This document shows, piece after piece, positions 1-10,948 of a stretch of 64,000 nt of DNA. The notes under the pieces were generated by a model that was not told where the DNA came from, made no database searches, and saw only the letters and a list, made by a program, of their open reading frames with translations. A program made the translations under genes and the position numbers. The stretch is taken from NCBI RefSeq assembly GCF_037126465.1, contig NW_026999405.1, forward strand, positions 186,001 to 250,000, written 5' to 3'. Every line of letters begins with the position of its first letter. Positions within the stretch are counted from its first letter, which is position 1. This DNA is from Ornithodoros turicata. Taxonomy: Eukaryota; Arthropoda; Arachnida; Ixodida; Argasidae.

Positions 1-1238
1 TTTCGCCATTTTCTCGAGGGTCGGCCATTCACCATCTACACACATCACAAGCCGCTAACCTAGGCATTTGTGTCATCTGGGACCAACAACATCCCTCGGG
101 AAATACGCCAACTCTCATTCATTTCTGAGTTCAGGTGCCAATTCGGCGCTCCGTTTTGAGGACCTGCTGCTCCCAGGAGTCACATCGACTGTCGTTTGTG
201 ACACCTCTCGCATCCTCTTCGTGACACCTCTGTGCAGCCCTGGGCCTTTCGTGCCGGTCACTCTCCACCGGCAAGTTTCAGCACCCTCCACGCGTTGTCT
301 CATCCTGGCATACGAGCAATGCAAAAGTTGATCGCATCGCGCTCCGAATGACCTCGCATGCGCGCCCACATCAAGCAGTGGACACGTTTCTGCTTGCACA
401 GCCAACGGCCCAAAATACACCGCCACACTTCTGCACCTGTCGCAAGTTTTCTTCCGCCGGATCAACGTTTTGACAAGGTGCACCTCGACATCGTGGGCCC
501 TCTATCGCCTTCGCAAGGCCACCGCTACCTGCTTACTGTTATTGACAGGTTCACGAGATGGCCCGTGGCCGCTCCCATTCCTGACATCACCACCGGCACT
601 GTCGTTGCTGCTTTCGTATCGACGTGGGTGTCCCGTTCCGGGGTCCTCTCCACCGTAACTACCGACCGGGGAAGGCAATTTGTATCAGCCATCTTTCCCG
701 CCCCCACTGCGCTCATTGGCACCCATCGCACACGAACCACCGCCTACCACCCCGCATCTAATGGTCTGGTGGAGCGTTTTCATCGTCCCCTTAAAGCCGC
801 CTTGCGAGCCCACTCCATCCCCTTAGCATGGACTGAGACCTTACCAGTCATCCTTCTCGGCCAGCGGTCGGTCTTCAAGTCTGACTTCGGATGCACCACC
901 GCGCAGCTGGTGTCGTCACGACACTTCGCCTTCCTGGCGAGTTCTTCGCGCCTGCGTCCACCAACACCGTCCCCGACCCCACAGGTTACGTTTCTCGGCT
1001 GCGAGCCGTCTTCGCCAACCTGCTGCCGACGCCCCCGCGTAGCAACTCTGGCGCTAAGGTCTACTTTCACCGGGACCTGCTCACGTGCACGCACGTTTTT
1101 GTGCGTATCGACCCTATACGCAAGCCCCTTCAGCCGCCCTCCAATGAACCCTACCCCGTCATCAGCCGTACGCCGAAGCACTTCACGCTGCGCATCAACG
1201 GGAAGGACGACTCAGTTTGCATAGACCAGATTTTTTAG
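1..1238 (+). pseudogene. Ty3/gypsy pol relic (RNase H to integrase), open at left edge
   Basis: Bases 1-150 read as the end of a Ty3-type RNase H (RHFLEGRPFTIYT, then HKPLT), in which the usual Asp of YTDHKPL is His and a TAG follows. A zinc-finger-like stretch (TLHALSHPG, about 280-320) leads into an integrase core at 450-900 with HLDIVGPL, VIDRFTRWP, TTDRGRQF and NGLVERFHR, so the D,D,E positions are still readable. The C-terminal tail (LPGEFF, then VYFHRDLLTCTHVFVRID, then KHFTLRINGKDDSVCIDQIF) lies in another frame from about 890 to 1238. At least three frameshifts and one stop are present, so it cannot be functional. The element enters from outside the window. No 3' LTR follows; homology stops near 1238, where the next element appears to begin. 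Family assignment is from motif order; subfamily is not resolved. Confidence 0.9.
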
Positions 1239-1342
1239 CCTCGGGCGCGCGCGCACTGTACTCTAGACGGCGTCTGCCGGCGCCTGTACTGCGGGTTGAG
1301 CCATTTTGGTTGAGCAGCTGATAGCCGGAGGCAGGCGTCCAT

Positions 1343-1906
1343 GTGCTTGCTGTGTTGCAGAAACATTATTCGTCTGGGTGCCTCTGTTCCGTTGTTGGTT
1401 GCACAAATAATCAACGAAAGCGAAAGGTTCTTCTGGAAGAACTTTGCGACGTGCATAACGGGAAAAGGAGGTCCTGCATGTGCGTGTGTACTCGCTGCAT
1501 CGATTTCCCGCAGCGCCGGAAAGACGTCGGCGATGGTTAGTAGCTGTCAACAGGAAAGACTTTGCATCCAGCAAGTGCGCACGGGTAGGTATCGTGCGCA
1601 TAGGTTTCACCTGTGCCGCTATAATATTCGACGTTTCTCCCAGGTATGTTCCGTTCACTTCGTAGACGGAAAGCCAACCGAGCTCAATCCGTGCCCTATG
1701 CTGCACCTTGGCTGCCCAAAGAAGGTAAGCGTGAACGACCAGAATGTGTGACAGGTTCTGCTATTTCTGTTTCTTGAAACTAAGATTTACAAGGACTTTG
1801 TGAAACGTAGGTCACGCGTGGTAGGAGGCGAATAGCCACGCATATCAAGACTAGGACAGATGCCACTGCAGCAGCTTCAACTGAAGGTGATGTGAACTCT
1901 CAGGTA
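1343..1906 (+). pseudogene. THAP zinc-finger exons of the ISL2EU-type transposase
   Basis: Three blocks form a THAP (C2CH) DNA-binding domain. CSVVGCTNNQRKR supplies the first Cys pair (frame of 1343); after a one-base frameshift near 1480 comes VYSLHRFPAAPERRRRWL; then, after a short intron of about 62 nt (GTAGGT near 1582 to TTTCTCCCAG near 1643), VCSVHFVDGKPTELNPCP supplies the C-x2-H pair and the Pro box. A donor GTAAGC follows KK near 1726. A further candidate exon at 1814-1906 (GRRRIATHIKTR, ending in front of GTATAT) fits as linker. THAP domains bind the transposon ends in this class. The rest of the transposase resumes near 7014 beyond the nested insert. The frameshift and the lack of a clean start make it a pseudogene. 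Confidence 0.72.
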
Positions 1907-1929
1907 TATGAAGTTACCAACAATATTCT

Positions 1930-2462
1930 CGTACCAACGTTGTAACGCACACATCACACGTGGAATCAAGTTCGGTCTACATTTTGTACTGAAAATACTC
2001 GGACAACACAAGAAGTTGCAAATGTGTTGCATCCATATTACCGGTTCGTTGAGCTGTTTATGCCCATATTCGTCGTTGTAGCAACATATTTGTTACTGTG
2101 TTTATGCTGTGTTTCAAAGGCTGCGTAAAGCCAACATTGCGATGACGCTACTGAAGTAATGTTCAATATGTTACACTGAGGTAATGTGTTGCAAGGAATA
2201 TCAATGCTATGTTGCAAACGCATTTCTTTGAAAACGCTTAATCAGCAACGTAAATTAACGTTGGTGCCATATTTATATTGTAACGTTTTTGCTGCACTTC
2301 AAGAGATGTGTAGAGCTAGCAGTGTGATTGCGTTACTGAAGCAGTGTTGCGTGTGCTACACTGATGAAATTTCAGAGTTACATTGCTGATGGGGTGTTTG
2401 GCAATTTTAATGCAGTGCTGCAATAGGCACTGCTCACAAAACACTGCATCAGCAACCTAATG
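1930..2462. repeat. degenerate tandem repeat, about 185-220 bp period (left part)
   Basis: A landmark resembling TTTCAAAG..TGCGTAGAGC followed by ACATTGTGAT recurs at about 2110 and 2295, and again beyond the nested Kolobok at about 5965 and, more weakly, 6410. The spacing is about 185 bp between the first two and about 219 bp between the second and third once the insert is removed. Monomers also share TACACTGA and TTGCTGATG.CAATG-like blocks. It probably occupies an intron of the ISL2EU-type gene. No coding exon is seen here. Confidence 0.5.
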
Positions 2463-2466
2463 TTAA

Positions 2467-5400
2467 AGGAACTGTAAAGTGAAATTTGATCGCCCTGTTT
2501 CTGTGTGCGACCTGGTAGTGTTTGCCTGTGTGATGCCTCACATAGAGCCTAAGCACCCAAAGCGGGTTAATTATTACACAACATAAATTAGAAAAATTAA
2601 ATCGGACGGTAGGTTGCGCCCCGTAACAGCTCAAAAAGTCATGATTGGAGTACTCCTGTCACGTGATACCTAAGTAATACACAATGAACTTACGACCGGC
2701 TACTAATCTCCAATAAACACTACTTTTAGAATCACAAGAATTACCGAGACAATTCTTCAAAATATAGAAGAAACAGTATACCAAAATACTGTCAGCGCGG
2801 TCAGCGCCCTCTGTCTTCTCTCCTCCCAACCATATTGCACGGTGACGGCGTCTATTGTTGACGGGGTTTGTGTACGCAAAAAAGTTCATTTCGTGCCGAA
2901 ATTGAACAAAGCTTCACCTGAGATGATGCCAGGTATCTACTGTAATGTTCGGGGATACACCAAGTGTGCTCTTTCGACAAGGGACGTTGTGTACCACAAG
3001 ATTCCAATGGAAAATGCACGGAAACGAAAGTTGTTGCAAGCGCTTGGGAAAGACATTCGTGAGCCACGCCGTATTTGCTCAACCCATTTCTCTGACGACT
3101 TGTACGAAATGGTAGCAGCGGACGGTCGAAAACTTCTCACACAGACTGCAGCCCCGACACCAGTGTTTCAACATGTGACGTCTGAGGATGCGAACACCAG
3201 TGCAGATGAGGTATGTATTTACCGATACACAGGAATAATACATATGTGTGGTTCACTTGAAATTCAAATCGATTTTTGTGATGCCTACGCTGCGTAATGT
3301 ACCAAACGCAATATCTCCCTTGCCCTGGGGAGCCCTGAGCTCCCGCAGGAGAATATAAGTGTCAAATAAATTATGCGCGATAGATACTGACCGCATTCTT
3401 CATTCATATCAGCGACACAGGCTTCCATCATGACTGACAAAAATGTGAAACTCAGAAGTAAAAGCATGTCAACGCATGATTTACCGTCAACACCTCTCAA
3501 CCTTTATCCAGTGATGAATTCAACACCTATTGCCCATACACATTCATGCTCACAGGTGGGTCAAGCTCTTGTTTTGTTTAGCGTTTTAACTTCTGCATGC
3601 CTTGCAGGTGCATGATATGACAATATCTTCACCACTGGTGGAACCAGCTGTTGAGTCATTCTGGAAATCTGAAGACAACAGTTTTGAATGGCCTGCTGAT
3701 ACAAGTTTGCAGATACCAGAATCTCTTCTACTTTGCAGTGTTGTGCCCTCTGCTTCACTAGACCAGAAGAAGTACATCAAATATGTGCATCATATTGAGA
3801 ACTTCCGGTGCATCTCACAAAGAGGCCACAGATGTTCGCGTCACGCTTCTCACCACAAAAGCAGAGTGCCCAAGTGAACACAATTTATCTTGGAAACGTC
3901 GGCCAGAAGTGAAGATGGTTGCAGGGAACATCCTGCTGTCCTGCACAATCCTTTTCAATGGGACCAGTGTAGTCAAGGTGTGAATTCATAGCGCCTTATG
4001 TTTTCACAGATTTAAATGACACCTTGTAGTATTTGCTGTTGACCAGTTCTCGAGCTAATTAATATTGAAGTCACCTCAACAGACCTCACCTACAACACCT
4101 ACCAGAAAGGTCGCAGGCTCCATTTCGCGACACACGTAGGATTATCAACTCACGATCATGAGAGACTGAAACATCCAAATAATCTTACTGAAACACAAGC
4201 TTTCGAATAGAGTCTGTCCTTCATTAGGTATGATACAGACACACATGGTACAGATATTTATACTGATGTATATTAGAGAAAGGGAACAAAGATGATAGTG
4301 AGGAGGAAATCCAAATTCTTGTTAGAAAGTATTGAGGGCACGAAAAAACAATACAAAACAAGGCACACAGGCATTGCGTAGTTGAATTTTCACTTACAAT
4401 ACTTCTCTCTGCAACAAAGACATAAAAGGTACATGTAGTAAAAGGTAAAGAGAACAAGCTTGTACAATTGCAATATGCAAATGCCATGCTCAGGAATGCA
4501 TAGTGCCATGTAGTCCACAAGAGGATCTTGTAACAGAGGGCTACGATACCGATGGGTTAAGAAAAAGCTTGAACGTGCCATCAAGTGCCGTGCACGTGCT
4601 GAGCTAAACCAGTGGATGCAGCGTACTTGTAACCACCTTTACAGGTGTAGTTCCAATTCTGAGGGAAATGCAGAGCTTCTACTTAGCATGTGGAGAAGTA
4701 TGAGCTTACGTATACAAATCAGCTGTCATTCAGGAAACAATGTATACAAGCTTCGAGATAATGTGTCTAGGTTTGACCTGGCACGCTTTCAACAGCCATG
4801 ACAGCCATGAGGGGCCATGTTTCGATATAGAGAGCATTGGGAAGACACTTAGCCATTACCATATCTTATCTTCGCAGAGGATGTAGATCACCTCCTGAGT
4901 GAAACACCAACAACTTGCAAAGATGTGAGCTACAGTGAAATAGTAGCGGTCTGCAAAAGGGCTGAGCCCGCACCAATGGCTGCAGTTGGACTGGTATGAG
5001 CGAAAACATGGGAAATTTATAATACGAAATTGAGAAAGTGTTGCAAAGATGGATGTCCCCAGAGCCATCTGGTAAACTGTTTGTAGGCAACGTACCGAAA
5101 CTTCCTGCATGTATCATGGACAACGTAAAATTATGATATGTAACTTAACCAATAACAAATCGAAGGCACACATGGATGAACTCACTTGTTCACTTTGCTG
5201 TTCCTCTTAACAGCGTACTCGTCGCTTTCTCTCACGTAGCAGAGGATACCTGGAGCAACTCAGTCTTCAGTCACAGTATTTTAAAGTACAGATTTCTTGA
5301 AATGCAACCGCTGTGCTGCTTCAGTAACGTCTCATTTCGCGGCAACAAAGGCATTCTGCCGTCGGCATCGGCACGCATCTGCCACAAGGACACCTGAACC

Positions 5401-5909
5401 GAAAGAGCAATGCCATATTTCCGCTGCGAGGTTCTCAACATTTTCATTACACATGAAGAGTGTTTCTTACGGCGGCTAGGTGACTGCAATGACGGTAATT
5501 CATCCTCCGTCGACGATTCTGCGGATGATGTCATGTCATACTGCATCTACCGCGTGCACTCGTACGAACAAACGTTTTGCGGGCGTGACTGCTGGACTAT
5601 CGCAAGCTCGAGGGCATTCAAATTTGGAAAAATCAACATCACACGACGTGGACCTCAAAACAACATTACGCCTTCGCCACAGACCGGGAGGCGGATTAGA
5701 AAAGCGAGACTAGCCGTAGCCGACACGAGCCAACCCAGTGTTGTGTCTGAGGGAGTACTGAGCTTTGCGCTCGAATGCAATCTTTGAAATTCGATTACTC
5801 AAAGAAAGAAAGGATTTAAAAAGAAATATTTCGTAACTGAGATGTACTCTTCCTGGGCTTTCATAAAATCATAAGATAACCCTGGGTTGGAATTCAATTT
5901 ACAGTTCCT
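2467..5909 (+). mobile_element. Kolobok-like DNA transposon, 3.4 kb, TTAA-flanked
   Basis: The element begins AGGAACTGTAAA and ends TTTACAGTTCCT, with TTAA at 2463-2466 and 5910-5913. A THAP transposase inside plus TTAA target sites is the signature of the Kolobok superfamily. A 2-bp AT duplication with slightly longer ends would also fit these bases, because the flanks read AATG/CATT; the relatives at 29773, 34976 and 43964 support TTAA. A partial second copy lies at 46905-49327 and a third fragment at 57173-57450, so it is a local multi-copy family. The interior holds exons up to about 4800; 5100-5900 contains no recognisable protein. Confidence 0.75.
2923..4800 (+). pseudogene. Kolobok-type THAP transposase, multi-exon relic
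   Basis: Exon 1 (2923-3210, ending at donor GTATGT) encodes a THAP domain starting MMPGIYCNVRG, with VYHKIP and a C-x2-H (ICSTHF); the second Cys of the first pair is Tyr here (RGYTKC), whereas the copy at 47373 keeps GC. Exon 2 ends at CACAG/GTGGGT near 3555. Exon 3 (3608-3977, acceptor CTTGCAG, donor GTGTGA) contains a frameshift near 3790 and ends in a W-x3-P, then AGNILLS block typical of Kolobok-type proteins. A conserved C-terminal block at about 4540-4790 includes WVKKKLERAIK, NHLYRC and SEGNAELLL. DDE residues were not located, so the core is missing or too decayed. Kolobok transposases cut and paste at TTAA; this copy is dead. Confidence 0.62.
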
Positions 5910-5913
5910 TTAA

Positions 5914-6990
5914 CATTGCAGGACTATGTTATATCAATGCTGTTGTATTGTATCTGCTGTATTTCAAAGCATGCGTAGAGCTAACATTGTGATTTTGTTG
6001 GGAGAGCAATGTTGCACATGGTACGTTGAAGGAACGTCGCAGCTACAATGTGGAATAGAGATGTTACCTCTGTAACGTCTGAAACATTGCAGCAGAAACA
6101 AGCATATTGCTGTGGTGTTGTACTTTTCGCATGCAAGGTTCCCAACGCGATTCAGTGTTTCAGTAAGCCAAGACACCAAGACTGACATCTCTCACCCCCT
6201 GCTACGCAAGCAAGCAACACAATGGTTGCACCATGTAATTCTGTGATTCCCACCAATAAGCAATGAAATGAAATTTTTGGAACTTCAGGAGATGTTCACC
6301 TAGCATTTATGAGCTAGTTGTTGATGATGATGCACTCAAAAGCTGCAGCAACGTTCCATGTGCAAATGGAATGTTACAGTAGTGCTTCTATTTAAGTGTT
6401 GGTGCAGCATTTCAGATGTCGCATTTTAGATACATTACGATTATGTTGCTGAGGCAATGTTTCACGTGCTGCAGAGAGGGAACATTACAGTTAGATTGCT
6501 GATGCAATGCTGTTGAAGTAATATCGTAGGGAATGTCAGGTCAACAACAGACTATAGTGTTGCTTCAAAGCAACACTATGGTCTGTTGTTGACCTGACAT
6601 TCCCTACGATATTACTTCAACAGCAGTGCATCAGCAATCTAATGGTAACGTAGCAATGTAATGTAACAATAATGTAAGGTAAGCAAGGTAATGTAGCAAT
6701 GGTAACGTTGCTACAATGTAAAATAACTTGTCATGAGCACTGCTGCATCAACACCAGTGTCACATTTTTACAATGTTGTGTATAGCACTGTTGCCACATA
6801 ACAAATGCAGTCATTAGTAACATAAAATCAATATTGCGTGGCAATTGCACACTGCAATTCACGGGAACAATTTGTGCTGATTGGGTAATTCCTTCCAAAC
6901 ATATATTAAAAGATTAATTAGAACAAAGTAGTTCACTACGGTACATCAAGGTTATAATCTAATAGTGTACATGAATATTTTGCTTCCTTC
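5914..6990. repeat. degenerate tandem repeat (right part) and AT-rich spacer
   Basis: This continues the repeat seen at 1930-2462 on the far side of the Kolobok insert. GCTGTATTTCAAAGCATGCG at about 5958 and GCAGCATTTCAGATGTCGCA at about 6408 are diverged monomers. At 6640-6730 there is a local run of AATGTA/GTAACG short repeats. No gene is recognised. The next coding exon starts after the acceptor TTCTAG at about 6993. Confidence 0.45.
6493..6640. repeat. near-perfect hairpin, about 72-bp arms
   Basis: The block AGATTGCTGATGCAATGCTG onward is followed, after a centre at about 6565 with almost no loop, by its reverse complement ending at about 6640. I count two mismatches over about 72 bp (for example GCAATGC against GCACTGC). 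It lies within the tandem repeat. It may be a local inverted duplication or an assembly foldback; no transposon ends are visible. Confidence 0.9.
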
Positions 6991-7013
6991 TAGGTAACTG
7001 TCACTAAGGTGAC

Positions 7014-8305
7014 ACGCAGTCAACCCCTGATATAACTGCGGTTGCTGTGTCACCAGACTCTTCCACCAGGCGACCCTCCAATGTCATCTACTTCCCAAGT
7101 GGAACAAAGCTCAAGCACTGATAACAGCTGGGATACCTTGCGGCCAGGCGGACGCTCTGGACTTCAGCACTGGCAGGCTTACAACTCTAGTGAAGTGTGA
7201 CCCTGAATGTGAGAAACATGACCAGAGTTTCCAGACTCTGCCTACCATGCACAGTGTCTCCGTTCAGTGGGAAGACACATGTATCAGTGTGCTAGATGAT
7301 CACTCATATGCTGCAACACTACATGCAACAACTACGTCATCAGAGACACAAACTATGCCCAGGCCATTATCTGAAGGCATGCCACAATCTGCATGCAGTT
7401 TTTACACTGGACTTTCCCTGGATGCCTTTCACAAGCTTGTGACGACAGTGTCTCTTTCCGCGCATATATTAGTGGTAGCCTTGCCATTGCTGACCAAGTC
7501 CTTTTGGTCCTAATGCGCCTCCGGCTAGGACTCTTGTATTTCGACCTGGCTCTTCGATTCGGCGTATCAGTCACACAAGCAGGGAAAGTGTTTCGTGGAA
7601 TGCTCCTGACCTTGCATGGCATTATGAGGAATGTGGTAGAGCGGTTGCCTCTTGAAACTATTTTTGCGACAATGCCAACCCAGTTCAGCACAAGTGGATA
7701 ATGCTAACACGACGTGCATGATAGACTGCGCTGAAGTTCAAATGCAGTGTCCAAAACGGCTTTATACAAGAGGACAGAGTTACAGCCATTACAAAGGATG
7801 CAAAACCGTCACGTTTCTGGTGGCAGTAGCCTCAAGTGGTTTTATTATGTTTGTGTCTAATGCCTACGGAGGACGTGCTTCGAATACGTTTATTGTTGAA
7901 GACTCTGGATTTGCGGACTACCTCAGTGAAAACGGAGAAGTCATGGCAGACAGGGGGATTGGACTTCGCAACACAGGAATTCGGCTGAACGTGCAATCAT
8001 TTTCAAAGGGCAGGCATCAGTTTGCAGAAGTAGTAGCAACTGTATCAGGAAGGATTTCGCAAATGGGGATTCACGTGGAACGTGCTATTAGCAGGATTAA
8101 GACGTATCGTATCTTGAAGAGCTCGCCTCCAATCCAGCATAAGAAGCTGATGAACAGTATAATATTAGTGTGTGCTGGCCTGTGCAATTTAAATGGAGCA
8201 CTCATTGCACCTCAAAAGGATGACTCTGTTCATGGAAAATGGTACACGTGTCGGATTTCTCTGCATAATGTTGCAATACTGTGTGACATAAAATACCAAT
8301 GTTGA
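7014..8305 (+). pseudogene. DDE_Tnp_4 transposase core (ISL2EU type)
   Basis: After a Ser/Thr-rich linker, YTGLSLDAFHKLV begins the helix-turn-helix region; after a frameshift near 7440, DQVLLVLMRLRLGLLYFDLA and RFGVSVTQAGKVF complete it. A second frameshift near 7690 leads to the catalytic part: IDCAEV carries the first Asp, YGGRASNTFI precedes MADRGIGL with the second Asp, and IHVERAISRIK holds the Glu. This order is that of DDE_Tnp_4 (PF13359-like) transposases fused to THAP domains. The reading frame is closed by two or more frameshifts, although all three catalytic residues survive. It faces the YqaJ gene tail to tail. It would cut and insert the element in the nucleus; this copy cannot make a full protein. 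Confidence 0.85.
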
Positions 8306-8551
8306 TTGTACATGTATTCTGTACAGTCTCTCACTCAGGAACAGACAACAGACATTTTATTTGCAAAAGGGAATTACATACTCCAAAGTGCCTTGTAGAG
8401 ATTTCTTGTGTGGACAGCATCAACAAGCCTGGGCAGATAATGCCGAAAATTAAATTCAGAGAACGTTGTGATGTGCATGATGATTAAATCATTGTCATAA
8501 GGTACATCAATTAAGACTCTATTCACTGCAGACCACAATAAAAAGTGACAC

Positions 8552-9499
8552 TTAGACATTCCTGTGCAAAACGTGATAAACTGTACTTGGTAATAATAGC
8601 ACTTTTTGCAAGGTAGTGCTGTCCGCTGCAGTCCCTTTGGATATCATATTTTTTGATCCTACAAGCTTTAAACAGTCATCAGTATATGCGCACTTTATTT
8701 CTAAAATCCTATCATGTCCAACAAGTTCGTCTGGGCTGGCGGAGAGGAAACTCTGCGTTTCACAAATGCCAGCGCCGCACCTTTGAACATGCACATCATA
8801 TTCTTTTTCATATGTTTGCCTTGCAACAGGCTCAAATCGATGTCCATGGATTGTCGCCTTGTTACCCTTAAAAGCGCTAAAAAGGCATGACTTGACAAAC
8901 TTATCTGGAGGGGTGTCCTTTTTACGTGGCACCTTTGAAGGAACTGATGCGGTAAGCCTAAGCTCGCGACTCGTCTCCCACAGGTAAGGTGAGCGAGCCT
9001 GATACTTGTTTCTTCTGGGATTTGTACCCATTGCACATAAAAATCAAAGCATGCATTAAATGCCAAAGCATCGTGTTCATTGTGAGACCAATGTATTCTT
9101 CCAGGTGCTATGATGTTGTGTTGATTAGCAGCAGTACTCGTGCCTAGCGGAACCCTAACACACACTGTTTGATGGAGAAGGCTACTCCTGATGTCGAAAA
9201 GTGGTGCAACCACAGATTCCTCCATTTCTTTAACATACGTGGCATGTTTTTTGTACTGGGGAAGCCGCATCTTCTTCCTGGTTGGCAGTGGTGGAAGTGT
9301 GTGTGTGTGTGTCATTTTACCGAATGGCGTTAAAGGCTTTGATGTGTGCAGCTTGTTTACCAGAAAAAAAAAACGCACATAAACATGGGTCCGCGCCTTC
9401 AGCCTTAACTCGCAACTCCGGTTGCGGATAACTGATTAAACACATCACAGCCGACGGAGTGTTACCATTCGCTCTCCCAGTTGTTGAAAATGGAGGCAT
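8552..9499 (-). pseudogene. YqaJ-like nuclease gene of the ISL2EU-type element
   Basis: On the minus strand, ETSRELRLTAS is followed by FVKSCLFSAFKGNKATIHGH, EPVARQTYEKEYDV, SASPDELVGHDRILEIKCAY. This is the YqaJ/lambda-exonuclease core: the Glu-Pro helix, the Asp of SPDELV and the ExK of LEIK are the metal-binding and catalytic residues of that nuclease fold. The N-terminal part (up to about residue 110) lies in another frame and joins near 9010-9030. A possible start is at 9499. ISL2EU elements elsewhere pair such a gene with a THAP/DDE transposase. The role in transposition is not established; end processing or repair is an inference. The C-terminus ends at 8552 in HRNV, shorter than typical family members. 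Confidence 0.8.
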
Positions 9500-9539
9500 A
9501 GGACTTTTTCATCTGTTAATAGATAATAAAAGCTGAGCA

Positions 9540-10948
9540 ACGAGGAGAACAACAATTTATTTTCGGCCTTGGAGAGTGGGGAGTTTCATCGCAACAGGCG
9601 ATACTCTACCCCAGTGCTTGGTGGAATGGGGGGAATAAAATAACGAGCCCCTTTACAATAACGATCGAAGTCCGATGGTGTCCAGAAATGTCAGAAGAGC
9701 TTTGAGCGCAGAGCGTTGCTGGGCTGGATTGGGCCAGGGACCAAGCAATTTCGGTAGGGAGAAAGGGCGAGAGTCCAGCTGACGAAGAGACTCGGAGAGT
9801 GTGATTCGGGAAGGTTCGTAGTGAGGGCAATGAAGAAGAATGTGCTCCAGATCCTCAAGAGCACCACAGTGGCAACAGGTGGGAGAATCAATTTGTCTCA
9901 AGCGGTAACGCCACTGAGCTGTAAAGGCCACATCGAGGCGCATGCGGTGGATTAATGCAGCATCCTGACGAGATGTGTTTCGTGGCATGCGGAAAGCGAG
10001 CATGGGATCAACTCTGTTCAACATAGAGGGGGGAAGAATGTCGGTTGTCCGTTGGCGGGAAGCCAGGGGTGTCACTAGACGTCGCAGAATTGAACGGCGG
10101 TCTCCTCTGAGCAGAACAATACGGGTCCGGTTCCGAGACGAGAGTGCTGCTTCTGCGGCGCTGTCGGCCTGCTCGTTCCCCACGACACCACAATGGGCTG
10201 GAACCCACTGGAGAACTAGCCTGTGGCCTGCGGCGTAGATAGTGTGGTAAGCCATTAACACGTCGGTGACTAGGGGTGCGGATGGGCCTCGTATGCCGGA
10301 AGTTTCAATTGCTTGAAGTGCAGATTTGGAGTCTGTAAAGACTGCCCATTCCCGGGGTGGAAAATCAGCGATGTGTTGTAGAAAGAAAAGGATGGCATAG
10401 AGTTCCGCAGCTGTGGAGGAGGTTGGATGTGAAAGGCGTCTTCCGTGCACGACGCCTTCGGATGGAATGACGAAGGCTGAGGCGGACTTGTTGTTTCGGG
10501 ATGCGCCATCAGTATATGCTGCCGTAAACGTAGAAAACTTCTCGTCTACCAGAGCATGAAAATGGGCTCGGAGGACTTGAGGGGGGACCTGATCTCTTCT
10601 TTGCAGAAGGTTTGGGAGGCGTACAAACGTGGGCGGTACCGGGAGAGACCAGGGGGCTTCCGGCGGTATAGTGTCCTTAGTTATGAAGCCAGTGAGAGTC
10701 TGGCGTGTCCTCTGCGCTACTCGATAGAAGTCGCTTCCAGGGCGGTATCGAATTTTCCTGAGTAGCGGGTGGCGGGGAATGTGAGCACGCAAACGGAGGT
10801 AGTGCCGAGCCGTCGATGCCTCGGAGTTCCCAGAATGGCTGAAACACGACAAGTACTGGCTGAAGCTGGTGAGCTCCCGCTTGAAGTTCTCCGTGAACGG
10901 GAAACGGCTCAGCAACGAGGAGAGCTGCGCTTGTGGGTTCGAGATCAT
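9540..10948 (-). pseudogene. 5'-truncated I-type LINE, RNase H domain with open frame
   Basis: A 431-codon open frame (10948 to 9653) covers only the C-terminal third of an ORF2. It includes RNase H (YTDGASRNNKSASAF, TAAELYAILF, FTDSKSAL, WVPAHCGVVGNEQADSAAE, with the Asp, Glu, Asp, Asp set) and the terminal cysteine finger CCHCGALEDLEHILLHC. Endonuclease and RT are absent, so it is a typical truncated insertion. About 110 bp of 3' UTR follow to about 9540 (GGGGAGTTTCATCGC is shared with a second tail at 62554). A related scrap lies at 17092-17425. The open frame suggests a fairly recent insertion. Confidence 0.9.

Larger units (their letters stand above)
1330..9530 (+). mobile_element. ISL2EU-type THAP/DDE transposon with YqaJ nuclease, split by Kolobok
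   Basis: THAP zinc-finger exons at the left (1343-1732), an HTH plus DDE_Tnp_4 transposase body at 7014-8305, and a convergent YqaJ-like nuclease gene at 8552-9499 together match the known layout of ISL2EU elements (PIF/Harbinger-related DNA transposons whose second gene is a YqaJ-type nuclease). A second transposon (2467-5909) and a degenerate tandem repeat separate the exons. Boundaries are approximate: I could not identify terminal inverted repeats or the target duplication. The left limit is set by the end of the gypsy relic and the right limit by the start of an I-type LINE tail. All three coding parts carry frameshifts, so this is a non-autonomous relic. Confidence 0.7.

Noticed and set aside
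2461..5915. ISL2EU membership of the nested element because of possible AT flanks
   Set aside because: AT flanks are possible, but the TTAA sites shared with three relatives and the Kolobok-type C-terminal block fit better.
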